Shown here: positions 48,926-61,200 of the stretch, piece after piece
Position numbering within the stretch: position 1 is the stretch's first letter
How the letters are laid out: each line of letters begins with the position of its first letter
Source: Anticarsia gemmatalis
Taxonomy: Eukaryota; Arthropoda; Insecta; Lepidoptera; Erebidae
Length of the DNA stretch: 64,000 nucleotides
Direction of reading: 5' to 3'
NCBI RefSeq assembly: GCF_050436995.1
Contig: NC_134755.1
Coordinates: forward strand, 7,627,001-7,691,000
Notes under the pieces: generated by a model
The model's database searches: none
What the model saw: the letters and a program-made list of their open reading frames with translations, nothing else
What the model was told of the DNA's origin: nothing
Made by a program: the position numbers and the translations under genes

Positions 48926-51900
48926 CTATCTCTTAGTGCCTATAGCCACAACCCAGTCTGGATGTACTTGCACATCCACTAAGTAGGAACACTTTGTATT
49001 GAAAGTTGATTGTTGGACTTCTGGATTGGATAATAGTCTGAAAAATAAAAATATATTGTCATTTTTACATATGGAATATTCACGGAATCAGCACAGTATA
49101 ACAACTTCTACATTATTTAGTCACCTAATACTTATCAGCACTGAGCAGTTGCAATGCAATATTTTCCTTGATAAGGAATTAATTACTTTATAAATGATAT
49201 CAAAACCATTTCATGGAACTGCAGTTAGGTATTATAGTATCATTATATTAGTATTTACTTACTTGCTCTTAGAGCTACTATCCCACACAACTTTGACAAT
49301 GCCATCCATGCCTGCAGAGCATAAGAGAGAATTGTCGGCAGAGGGATCACTGGGATCTGAGTAAACCCTATTAGTCAAGCTAGGCTTGCCGACATCAGAC
49401 CAATCTAATGCCGTAACTTTTCCGTGGTGGCCGCGGTACTCGTGGATACAAGTACCCGCTGCTAAATCCCACACTTTTATTTTCTTGTCATCACCTGTAA
49501 ATGATATGAAACAGAATAAATAATAAAAAATAAACTAGCAGTAGCCAGATTCTAATATGCATTGCATCATAGATAAAACTTGACCTATAGTAACTATTTA
49601 TTAATCTGTGCTAGAACTGAATAAAAAATGAGTTTGATAATATTATATTAATGCTTAATCCTAATTTAATTTCCAATCTTTGAATAACACTGGTGATTTT
49701 GTTAAATCGCTAATTTATAAAAGGCGAAAGATTATTACCAGCACTGGCTAAATAAGACCCTGATGGTGAGAATGAGAGCGTTCTCAGGACACCGCGATGT
49801 CCGACCAAAAGACGCACTAAGCGTGCATCAGACACCATCCACAAACGTACAGTACGATCTGCTCCTCCAGTTGCAATATACACTTCATTTGGATGAAATT
49901 TTACACACTGAAAGAAAAAAAAAAAAATATTATTTCATTATCATACTATCCGCACCAAAGAGAAATTAAATAAAATTGCGTCTATCAAAATGCTACTAAT
50001 ATGATAAATGGGGTAACATGTGAAGATTTTATGTATACGCCTACATTTATAACTCTACAAAACACAAATACCTAGTTTATAAACTAGATTAGGACATAGG
50101 ATACTTGTGAACCATGGAATCGACGAAATCGCAAGAAGAAACTAGTAATATAATAATAATTAGTATAAGCTTTTGTTACTCACTGTGACATCAGACATAT
50201 GACCAGCAAATACTCTGACTGGGAAAGTTCTACTCAATGACCATAACTTGGCAGTTCTGTCGTGAGAACCGGTGACGACAAACAGACCACTTTTAGACAC
50301 ATCCATGCACCAGATGGGATAATTATGACCTCTGAAAACAATAAAGTGTAGGTACTTGTTTTATCAAGTGTATAAAGATCAATGCATTTATAATCTTCAT
50401 TTTGGACATAATTCTTAAAAAGTTTAATACATTTTTATTTTCATATATTGTCATACTATACAAACTTAGGATTCAATAACATATTAATTAGTTTAGTTTT
50501 AAGTACCTGTATATGGCTGCGCATGAATAATCAGTCAGCCTCCATGCTCTCATAGTATTATCATGTGATGCTGATACCACTATCTCTTCTCTTGGAAGTA
50601 CATTAACAGCTTGCACTGGTCCTCCATGCCCTCTCAAGGGTACTCCTGTTCCTATTTGCCTAAAAAAAAATTGTCAACAATGTAAATGAATAACATCTCC
50701 AAAATCCAAATAGCATAATTGTTCATACAAAATGGTAAAAGCACTTTTGGCTCTTATTTTTAAGTCACATGTAGTATACCAGTATTTTTAACAGCCTGTA
50801 AGGGACAATGCTACTTAACACCAAAACTGGTAATAGTGGTAAAAGCAGAGGAAATATGTCTCCTTATTCTCTAAGAAATAAGCATTCCCTATTTGTTGTG
50901 GAAAAAAGCCAAGAAATAATTTAAAATATTCTGTAACTTACAAAGTATTATCATCTGGTAATGGATCATGAGGTACATAACAAGCCAGTTCAATTTCCGA
51001 AATATTGCGATTGACTAGTCTGTTGACATTATTCTGGCCAAGATCCCACAGTATTATTTCTGAATTACTAAATCCTCCACATAATATATTACAATACTGA
51101 TCAGTTTTCGCACACACCAAGCTAAAACAAAAAGTTGTGAAGTTAATACAAGAGTAATTTAGAAAAAAGCTTAAAACTATGTTAAGGGGATAGTAGGCAT
51201 TATCAGCTTCTACAAGGAAAAGGATACTTCTGCATTTGTTTTCCTCCACATTGTCAGAAATTATGCTTTGGCATGCTGCAAGGCCTTTAGAGATGTGGAG
51301 GAGCCTCAAAGCATGCCTAGCCATAGTTTTTAACACTGTGTGCCTATAAGGATGTAGAACAAGCCTTCTCCTTGCTGTCAAATAGGCAGAGTGATTTTTC
51401 TTACTGTGCATCAGGAGCAGCTATTTTGTACAATTTTAGCGGCGCCGTTGACTCTCTCACACCTCTTATTGCTTCTTGAAGATCCTGTAGATCTTTATCA
51501 ATACCTTGATATTCTGCATGGCCATTGCATTCAGCAAAAATATCTGCAAGAAAATCAAAATATAATATAAAAAATCCCACATGTTACATAGATATTTTTT
51601 TAATTGAAAATTTTTCTTACCATTTGTGTCAGTATTTTTTTCTCCTGAGGTAGTTAATGTTACATTTATTTCATCATCCATTTCTTCTTCGTCATCATCC
51701 TGTAGGGAAATTAGAGAGAAACCTTCAATATTGATCAGAAACGCATTTCATTCTTTAAGATGAAATAGAAAAAAATTGAATACTTACAGCATTCTTTTTG
51801 TTAGGGTCATTATTAATATCAATATGAAACCATGTTTGCAGTACTTGTATAAGAAGCACATGACCATGTTTAGCCAAATATGCTTTTAACATATTGAGAG

Positions 51901-52871
51901 CATCTTGAGATAAATTTATATCATATTTACATGACCTGAAAAGGTGTACAATGGTTACATTAATATAGGTTCTTTAAATTTAATTTATTCAATCATATAG
52001 GTATATATTATGTCAATAAGTAAATATTAACATAGTTAAAAATCTTATAAATAACTTTGCAAAACAAACCTGAAAGCAGCTATAGAAGGCCTAGTTTCAA
52101 CTTCCTGTAAGGTATATATTGAACCAATATCATCAAGTATTTGGTTCATGTAATCCTTTTCCGGAGTTTCATTGTCTATAGTTCCATTCTGTAGTGAATT
52201 GAACAACTGCTCTAAGCTATTGGGCCTGTACAGAGCTGATGGAAGGTTCCCATCAATAGGTTGATGGTATGACAAGTCTTTCTGAGGTAGTGTCGCTGAA
52301 TGTCTTTTGAGAAACATCTGAGCAGGCCCCCCTTGACCTCCTCGCAACATCTCTAAGTACAAGTGACAGAGCAAAGGACACAATAAGCCCAGTAACTCGT
52401 TTCGCACTTTTTCATTCTTAATGTCTTTAATGAAATTTACCAGCCTGAAAGAAATGGTGCATCATTATTTAATCTACAAGTATACACCCAAACACTGCTT
52501 GCTGGAATTAGTTTAATTGGTAATAGTTGTATTAAATAATACCAAATAACCTACTTTGAATACTGTACGTCATACTGTCCAGAATCATTATTGATGCACG
52601 AAAATAAAATTGAATTAGCTCGACTCGCCTCACATTGAACTATGGTAGCGACAGCCATTTGTTCGGCACTTCTGCTTAGATTATTACTATTGCTGAATAT
52701 GTCAATATCCTGAAATAATAAATACCACAAATAAATTCACTTGCTCTAAGCTTGTTCCGCAGAAAATGATTTAATTTATAAAATACTCACAGGATAGTTT
52801 CGCCGCTCTAAGTAGGAAGTGACCGCAGCTTTAATTGCATCATTTCTAGTAGTCTTTTTCATTAAAGACAT
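48926..52871 (-). CDS. wda: TAF5-like SAGA subunit (TAF5L / will decrease acetylation)
   Basis: Twelve exons: 52871-52791, 52709-52555, 52444-52070, 51935-51788, 51699-51621, 51543-51405, 51121-50942, 50659-50507, 50331-50184, 49907-49739, 49494-49263, 49037-48926, joined to 656 residues. The N-terminal TAF5 NTD2-type helical domain (TTRNDAIKAAVTSYLERRNY, then QYSKLVNFIKD) is followed by an acidic linker (DDDEEEMDDE). About six WD40 repeats then form a propeller, seen as GHGGPVQAV, GHNYPIWCMDVS, GSHDRTAKLWSL, GHMSDVTCVKFHPN, GGADRTVRMWSV, GHRGVLRTLSFSPSG and DDKKIKVWDLA. Wording such as GHNYPIWCMD and the IELACY segment match TAF5L more than TAF5 itself, so this should be the SAGA histone-acetylation subunit rather than the TFIID one. 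The ATG at 52871 is preceded by an in-frame stop; another ATG lies three codons later. Confidence 0.9.
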
Positions 52872-54375
52872 CAGATTTCAAACAAGATTTATAATGAAAT
52901 AACTAAAATAAGATAAATAAACGTTCAAAGTAGACAACAATTCGTAACACAAGCACAACACAACAACACAGATTTAATATTTTATTTGTCAAAACTGTCA
53001 ATTTGTCATGACAGACACTCTGCTCTTTGCGGCCACTTTTTGTCCATAGACTAGGCCGGATCAACAATGGGTGCAACTGTTTAGAAATAGACAATTTTAG
53101 GGATTTCCTAAAAAGTCTTCAGAAACAGTGAGAGACATTTGTTTGGAATTAGTCAATAATTACTCTGGACTTCATTACTGGTACAGTTTCTGGTGCTCTT
53201 TGCTTGATTTTCCTCGAAACTTTTGATTGAGCCACCTAAAGAGTTACACATTTTTGCTATGTTAACTGAATAAAGAGCCTTTGACTGGGGGCCCCAGGGC
53301 ATGGTCAACCTTTGTCCGCACTCTAACCAGTAACCAATAGTATTATCATCAGAGGTGAATAATATGCAGGTTGTAGGTTTATATACATACAAATGTAATT
53401 AAATGTGAATAGAGACATAATTTATGTAATAGGTAAGTCTTCGTCTCAAGAGCATAGTGTAGGTACCTTTGAGCCAAATGGTTATAATGATGTTAGCTAA
53501 TAAGGAAGTTCAAATTAGTGACATGTGTTATTTAAAAAATGAGAGAACTACATAATAACATGAGTATATTACGCTACATAGTTCTATTTGTAACCACATT
53601 GGTCAGATAGCAACATAATTTAATATTTCTATTACAAATGTCATACTCAGTCTACAAGCCTTTGTTATCCATCGACCATCTACCTCGCTGATAGGAATAA
53701 CTCTGTCATGATTGACGGTAGTGTGGGTTTTACGCAGTTTATACAGAGTGAAAAAAAAATTTGGTAAAGAAAAGATATCAAAGTACAACTCAAATTAAAC
53801 TGTAGGTTTATACCTAAGGTAATAATGCGAAAGCCTGAATGTTACACCTTCACGTCTACCAATAAAATAATCATTATGAAATTTAGCGTGGTGATAATTA
53901 GACGAAAGATCTCATGTGAAAGATCATGATGTCTCCCTATACTAAAATTTTGATATCTTGAGAATGTGGTAAGGCAAGTTATTCTAGTACATACTTATAA
54001 AGTTCCTCTCGTTGGCTTATAAGTACACTAGCTGACCCGTGCAACTTCGCTTGCGTCACTTAAGATAATCATAATTTTCCCCGTTTTTGTACATTTTTTC
54101 ACTGTTACTCTGCTCCTATTGATCGTAGCGTGATGATATATAGCCTATAGCCTTCCTCGATAAATGGGCTATCTAACACTGAAAGAATTTTTCAAATCGG
54201 ACCAGTAGTTCCCGAGATTAGCGCGTTCAAACAAACAAACAAACAAACAAACAAACTCTTCAGCTTTATAATATAAGTATAGATATGTTACATAGTTATG
54301 TCTCACCCTGTATATACACTTACCCGATTTAACAAGGTCCGTAGTCGTCGCGTCGTTTGGACAGTACGATTTGAG
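52872..54375. other. Interval between TAF5L (-) and the cyclase-family gene (+)
   Basis: The left end has the TAF5L promoter side, with four TGTCA/TGACA motifs at 52986-53012. The right end holds a family-A repeat (54029-54286). The middle (53.1-54.0 kb) has no gene I can support; a 79-codon minus-strand frame at 53392-53153 has no recognisable domain. Confidence 0.4.
54029..54286 (+). repeat. Family-A dispersed repeat, copy 7
   Basis: Ends in an (AAAC)n run and TATAATATAAGTATAGAT tail 90 bp before the start codon of the cyclase-family gene, so it forms or abuts that gene's promoter or 5' UTR. Confidence 0.9.
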
Positions 54376-57300
54376 ATGGCCACCGTATCACTAGCCTGGT
54401 TTATGGTCGCCGTGTCTTGTTTATTGATACCGTTATCAGTAACTGCTGACAGTTTGCAAGATTTATTGTTCAGTGGAAACTATGAGTTCATAGACTTAGG
54501 TCACTCTTTCGATAATTCCACTGTGTATTGGCCAGACTCCGCAAAATTCAAATTCATTAAAAAAACTAAAACTCAAGAAACTGCAGATTCATTTTGGTAA
54601 GTTTCTGCTATTTTATATTTGGTATTAATATTTCTTCTATTCGCTCGTCAAGGTTGGTCACTAACTTTTAATAGACGTTTTTAAAGTAGGTAGATAAGCG
54701 ACCGTCGTCCAGCCGAATCTCCGTTTTACTATGACTAGCTGTCTATGATAGATTACTTCAAATACGTAGACAGAGGTTTAATAGATTACTCCTCTGTAAA
54801 AGACTATAAATCTGATATTACCTAGGCGCCTTTGCCTGTAGACAGTACCTACCTAGTACCTACATTACATTCACTATACCTTGCTATTTCTGTGATATTG
54901 AGACACCCTACATTTGTCGTAGTTGTGGTTTCTTATATCCGTTTTCCGTAACATTAATTTAATGATAGGTATCTACCTATATCTAAGATTCAACAAATAA
55001 TATGTATATGTTAATAAACCTAGTTGGTACCTACGTTGTAGAAAAAATAGTAGCCGAACAAGAAATTAATTAGGTAGCATAATATACCTAATTACCTACC
55101 TACATAAAGAGATACCTAAATATCAACGTACACGCTACTAACTTGAACACTAACTAACGATGTTGGCTAAGAATAAAAAACTAAGAACTTCTTAGTTACG
55201 TTATAACGTTACGGTGCATTAACACAGGATACGTCCTTGACGATATGTCAAATGTTCACATTTAACACGGAATCGTCTGTTTTCAAGATTCGTTAAAATA
55301 TTCGAATTGATGTATACATCATACCTAATTAATCTAATCATATTATTATAACATTCACTATTTGTGATTCTAAAGGACGAATCGACTATCGATGTTCACA
55401 TGTTAAACGTGTGTAGGTACATGGACATTTGAAAAGCATTGCTCTCGTCAAAAAAGTAACGAATCGTGAAAAACTAATTAAGGTTACAGCAGACACATCG
55501 ACTCGGGAGCGGATCATCGTCGTCTCGTCGTCATCAAATAGGCGTCCACCTAACATAAGCGGATCAGAAGTTCCGTCTCAGCATCTCGGCTACAGCTAGG
55601 CGACTCACCGGTTACGGCTCGCCGACCGTTGGTTGACGGCACTAGTTCAAAGTGTTTAAACAATAAATCAATGAAAGCACGTTCCGCGACGCAGACCACG
55701 GCAGGGGCGTGGTCCAAGAGACATAAGCGAGGGTGCAGAGTGCAGAGTCTGAAGCCAGCGTACCGAAGCTTGAACTGCACTCGTCCCGAGTAAAGCCATT
55801 GCCCATTACTTTATTCGACGATCCCTTTCCAAACCGATACGTGTTCTATGAGCCTTAGTCTTTGTCTGAACAAGCACTTAGCGGAGCCGCAGCCAGCTTA
55901 GCCCGCGTTTTTTTATTATTTTTGTTAAAATAGTACTCCTTGTCTAACTTTACCGAATAAGCATTTTTGACGTGGGAGGAGATAAAAAAGACTAATGAAA
56001 CAAGCTTTCATGATATGTATCAAGTGATCCAATGTAAGAAGTAGGTAGGTACCTGCTCACTCGTACCTACATAGGAACGCTAATCTGTCTATATAAGCGG
56101 TCTTCCTGCCAGCCAGAATAAGGTGTAATGATCATCACATAATTTGAGTTCTAGATGGTTTTTTAACACAGCTGTTAAGATTAATTGAAGAGATACTTTT
56201 ACGTAGACCAGGTACTTGTTCCTAGGTTTTGATATAAATATTTGGCTACAAAATCCAAATATGTAATAATATGAAATATCCAATAGGTATACACGTGGAA
56301 CTTGAATTTCGAAATCTAAAAAGGTGACACCGGATGAGATAAATACGTACTTAGGTATCAATCTGCTTATTATCTGCTCTCATGAAGAATTAGGTACATT
56401 TTATTGCACGTTGATGCATTTATTTTGAAACCGTTTGCCTATTCTTATCAGTCTGTTCTTATCATAGATTGAATATTTACATTATTTTTGAAAATAGGTA
56501 TGCTGCAAATGACTTCGAAGCCGGAGAACATGGAGGCACGCATATGGATGCCCCCTACCATTTCTATCAGCAAGGAAAATTCGTTGGAGATTTACCTTTG
56601 GAACGTTTGATTGTATCGTGTATGTATATTGTACAGTTAAGTTTCTGCAGATTTTGGAGTCTTACTTAGGGGCCAGGATCTCTAAGTAAGCAATAAACGA
56701 CAATCTTTCGAATTTTGCGTCGCGGAATTTTTATAATTATTCATCACGAAAAACTATTCAATTAATCAATGTTTCGTGTAGAAATCAAAGATAGCGTGGT
56801 GACTTTATAACTGTACATTTCGGACGGACTGCGTCGTCAAATATCTATCTATGAAATGCGTGTTCGCGTTGATTCACATATTATTATGCTATTATACAAC
56901 ACAGATGCAACGCGGAGTATCTTTATGTATCTATTGCCTAGAGATGAGACGATAATAATCTATGGTTTTTTTTTTTCAGTAATCATAATAGACGTAAGTT
57001 CTAAAGTCAATGGCAATCACGATTACGTTTTGTATAAGAGAGATATGGATTACATGATTAATAATAATTTTGGAAAGCCCTGTATCGTTATCTTTAAATT
57101 CGGATGGAGTCAATACTTCAACGACTATGACAAGTACCTGGGTGTCAGTGGAAAAACCTTGAGGTTCCCTAGTAAGTATACTACTTTAAAAGTACACATT
57201 AACTAACATTAAGTCACTCACGTGGTCGCTAAAACACTCATAGTAATCCTACTAATATTATGAATGCAAAAGTTTGTGAGAATGTATGTATGTTTGTTAC

Positions 57301-57866
57301 TCTTTCACGCAAATACTACTGAACCGATTACGATGAAATGATATATAGGTAGCTGAAGACCCAGAATAACACATAGGCTACTTTTTATCCCGGAGTTCCC
57401 GAGGGATCGAGATTTACACGGAAAGGGTTTCCACCCCGACGGCCTCCAGTATTGTATAATTATGGTGTGTGTATGTATTTACCAGGTTTAAGTGCGGAGG
57501 TAGCAGAATGGATTACCACATATAAGAATATTGTTGGCGTTGGAGTGGATGTCGCGTCTGTTGACCCCGGCCAAAGTACAGACTTTCCCGTGCATAAAAT
57601 ACTGTCGAGAGCGGGACTGTACAACTTAGAGAACGTTAACCTACACAGACCTATCAGTGGTAAGCATGGATTCAGTCACCACGATATTTTGATATAAATG
57701 ACGTGCCGTACTTTGAGCGAAGTCAATAATAGTACGGCATTGATATAATGTGCCTGTTGTTCTTCTTTCAGAATTTAAATGCACAGCTTTGGTACTACCA
57801 ATGAAAATAGCGCAGGGAACTGGCGCGCCATTACGACTCATCGCAATTTGCCCCAAAGAGACGTAA
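54376..57866 (+). CDS. Secreted cyclase-family metal hydrolase (kynurenine formamidase / isatin hydrolase-like)
   Basis: Five exons: 54376-54596, 56498-56619, 56980-57171, 57486-57659, 57772-57866, joined to 267 residues. I chose the ATG at 54376 because it starts a clear signal peptide (MATVSLAWFMVAVSCLLIPL); an in-frame ATG at 54298 would put 26 polar residues before it. The metal-binding signature of the cyclase (PF04199) family is intact: HGGTHMDAPYHF at residues 85-96, with His85, His89, Asp91 and His95 as ligands. Other family marks are DLGHSFDNSTVYWP, LERLI, IIDVS, FGWSQYF, GVGVDVASVDPG and a GTGAPLRLIAI C-terminus. Bacterial relatives hydrolyse N-formylkynurenine or isatin; the insect substrate is not known. 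The secretion signal suggests an extracellular or lysosomal site. Splice choice at 56619/56980 was fixed by family alignment. A family-A repeat ends 90 bp before the start. Confidence 0.88.
57245..57452 (-). repeat. Family-C dispersed repeat, copy 4 (inverted)
   Basis: Reverse-orientation copy in the cyclase-gene intron 57172-57485. Its head lies about 35 bp before the acceptor at 57485. Confidence 0.85.
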
Positions 57867-58200
57867 CCTATGTTCTGATGGGAAGTTACAAACAGGAATC
57901 CATATCATGTATTTTTTGTAGCACTGTTGTTGCATAATTAAAACAATTATGGAGCGAGAATATGTTTTATTAAGATATTCAAGTAAAAAAATATACCAAC
58001 GTTTCAAAGTTGAAACGAAAAACTTGAAAATAAACTAAATGAAATTCGTAACAATTTTTATGTAAATCAACACCTTTTTTGTAAAGAGTGGCACAAAGTA
58101 ACATTTGTATAACTAAACACAGATAGCGACCTGCTTTAATAAAGAAATATAAAATAAAACAAAAATAATCACGGTGAAACTGAACATGAAGTTCTGAAAC
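57867..58200. other. Convergent 3' spacer between cyclase gene (+) and Tudor gene (-)
   Basis: AATAAA at 58029 (plus) and a minus-strand AATAAA at about 57970-57965 imply overlapping 3' UTRs. No other feature is seen. Confidence 0.5.
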
Positions 58201-61200
58201 TTAATCACACTTAAGGAATATTTTATCTTCAATGAGTTTGTTATAAATTAACTCATCTTTATCGTTTCTCAGTTCAACTAGTGGAAACGAATCATCACGG
58301 CTGATTATCTTCGCATTAAATGGTCCTTGATCAAGGAAAACTTTGGCATATTCTTCAGTAACTTTATTGACTTCGATGTCAGGATTTACCTGCACTCCGT
58401 ACAATTTTGCAGTTATAGTGACAGGCGGAAGTTTTGCCCATTCCTCAAGAATTTCTCTCGTGTCGCCAAGAGGAATGATTTCGATATTGCCGTAATCAAT
58501 GTATCTAACTTTTATTTGATTTTTCGCTTCGCTAAATTGTAAAATAGATGCGCGGTACCATTGGCCATCCTCAGGAAATATGGCAACGCAGGCCTTGTTC
58601 TCAAATATACCGTTCAACGGTGGCAAGTTATGACACTCAGTCTGCAGATCTTCAAATAATTGTTCATAAATTCTAGTGGTGTCATCATCACAAACAATAC
58701 TTAGCTCAAAAGCATGGATATCGTTGATGATCGTGATATTACACATAAATTCTTCTTCAGAGAATTTGGTATATGTTACGTAATTACTATCGATGGATGT
58801 ACTATCGTCTGCCATTAGTTTATTCCAGTCAGTCCCTTTAATTGAATCTATATCAAACGAGTCATCAGTGCGAGACATTGGTTCAGCAGTGTCCGATTCG
58901 TCTACTACTATGTAATCAGGCCCTGAATCTGATGCTGTTGTAACAACTTCCTCAACGTTTTCAGATTTTGGTAAAGGAGCAAACTTCTTCACGAGAGCTT
59001 TCGAGCCATCTGTATATTCTGCCATTTCAAAATCAACTAAATGATCGTTGATCCACAGTTTATCATATTTTAACTCTATGGGTAATATTCCGTTCACTGG
59101 ATCTGCAGCTACTTTTACGTAACATTGCTTTTCAACAACTGATTTATGAATGTAATCTAACGTTTGTCGTTCCCATTGTTTGCCGATTGGTCGAATTCGA
59201 TTCAAAATACATTTATGTGCCTGTATAGGTATCTGGTGTAAAGGAACACTTTTTCTTAGGTTTGAAAACGAGCACAGTTCTTCATTACCATAATCAATGT
59301 AATGTATTAAACACGTCGAAGCTTCTTTGTTAACTTCCATTACTCTACCTCTGTAATATTTGTTGTCTAAGAAGAATAATGCAACACACGGCTCACCGAC
59401 AGTCCATTTTGAATATTTTGCTTTCGGGTCGGGTAATTTGAAACGGACATCTAATGCTTTGCGTATCAGATCCAACGTATCTTTTTGAGTCACGTCATGT
59501 AAATATATGACGCCATCGTTATCAATGTACCTAAAAGTCGATTTCCAATTTATTTTCATTTATATTCAATATATACTATTTCTCTATAATTTTAAGTGAT
59601 TTTAACAATACTTACGTCGGAATTCCAGAAAATTCTTTGACTGGCAATGGTTCAGGTGGTAGCCAGTCTGATATGTACATAACATTTGAGGAACCTCCTT
59701 TGTCTGCCTTGGGTCTTGGAGTATCCTCATCTTCAGCGATTGGAGAAGGCGTATCTCTGTTGCTACCGGTGTCGATTCTTTTGTCTACCGGTGCCATAGG
59801 CACGGGCTCCAACTGCAACCATTCATTAACTGATCCTGTTATGTTTAGGAAAGACAACATATTATTATCATCGCTTTCGCCTTCAGTATCTTCTGAACTG
59901 GCAACCTGTAAAAGATAATAAAAGTCATTTTGAAATGTATAAACACAAATAATGAGTTTTACGGTCATTTAAGACAACTTACGATTTGAGATTTATCTGG
60001 AATTGCGAGTCCTTGTTCAGTTATTTTGTTGTTTAAGCACCGCCATTCAGACTTGTTCGGTTCTAGAGCATCTCCCTGAATGGTATGGTACACCCATATC
60101 TCGATCGGCATACTTTTTCCTTTAAAATTACCCAATTTTGTGATAAATACTCGTTTATAAGCATCCAGTAACTCTTTCAAAAACTCTTTTGTGATAGAGG
60201 GCCATTCTTCCCCAACAGCTGGTGCAATTCCGCACAGATGGCACATGATAGCCGCGTCACCAAACGATGGCGCCGAAAAGTCTTTAATAAGTTCCCTCAG
60301 ACTTGACACCGGTACAGTCTCAATGCACGCAAAATCAGTGTAAAATACTTTGGCATTCTCTTTTTTTTCATCGATTTCCGTTATGACTGCTCTACGCCAG
60401 GTCTGTGATTGGTTACATATCGTGCAACATCTATTGCCCACTTCCCAATTAGTTTTCGAGGGGACATTCTTTTTGGAATAGTGTTTCTGTATTTTATCGA
60501 ACAATTCGTTAAAAGCTTTCTGTTGGTAGACAAGTGAAATATAAATCAAAGATGGTGACTGGTAATGTAGGATCTTAGCCTCTAGTCTAAGAGGTCCTTT
60601 ATCTTTAGCTTCTAATTCAGACTCGTCAATAGATTTTTCATTGCGTTTTTGTAAAATTGTTATCTTTTTGTTATTTGTGGTTGATGGTGTAGCTTCCGCG
60701 AGGGGTGATTTATTGGTGATAACTTGTTCTTCTACGGGCGTTCTGTTGAACATATAAAGTCTGCAAGATAATATATTATATTTATAATAATAATAATAAT
60801 AAACAAGATAATATATAATATTATATTAGAATAAACAAAGGTTTTTACGAAATGTAGCAATATTTATAATCCAAAGTAGGATAAAATTTACGAATATTCA
60901 GCCGTAAATGTAACCATTTAAATGACATCTTACCCAAAACTTATGGCATATTTATGTTTGATCAATTCCTGATTAATGCAGATTATATTATCTGGATCCA
61001 TTTTATCATAGAGAGTGACGCCGACGGAGCCACTGTTGCGATTGTGTGAATTTCGACTGTCTTCAACTTGTAGTTCTAGCAGACTGCCCTCGTATTTCTT
61101 CAATAGGGATACTGATCCCGTAGACCATTTCTTGTTTAGAGGTGTGACGCCGGCGAGGTGACATTCCGCAGCCTAAATAATTCGACATAGGAATTAAGAT

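Noticed and set aside
53153..53392. 79-codon minus-strand frame between TAF5L and the cyclase gene
   Set aside because: No domain, no splice context and no upstream promoter motif.
54298..54375. Upstream in-frame ATG for the cyclase-family gene
   Set aside because: It would bury a clean signal peptide behind 26 polar residues; the ATG at 54376 is the natural start.
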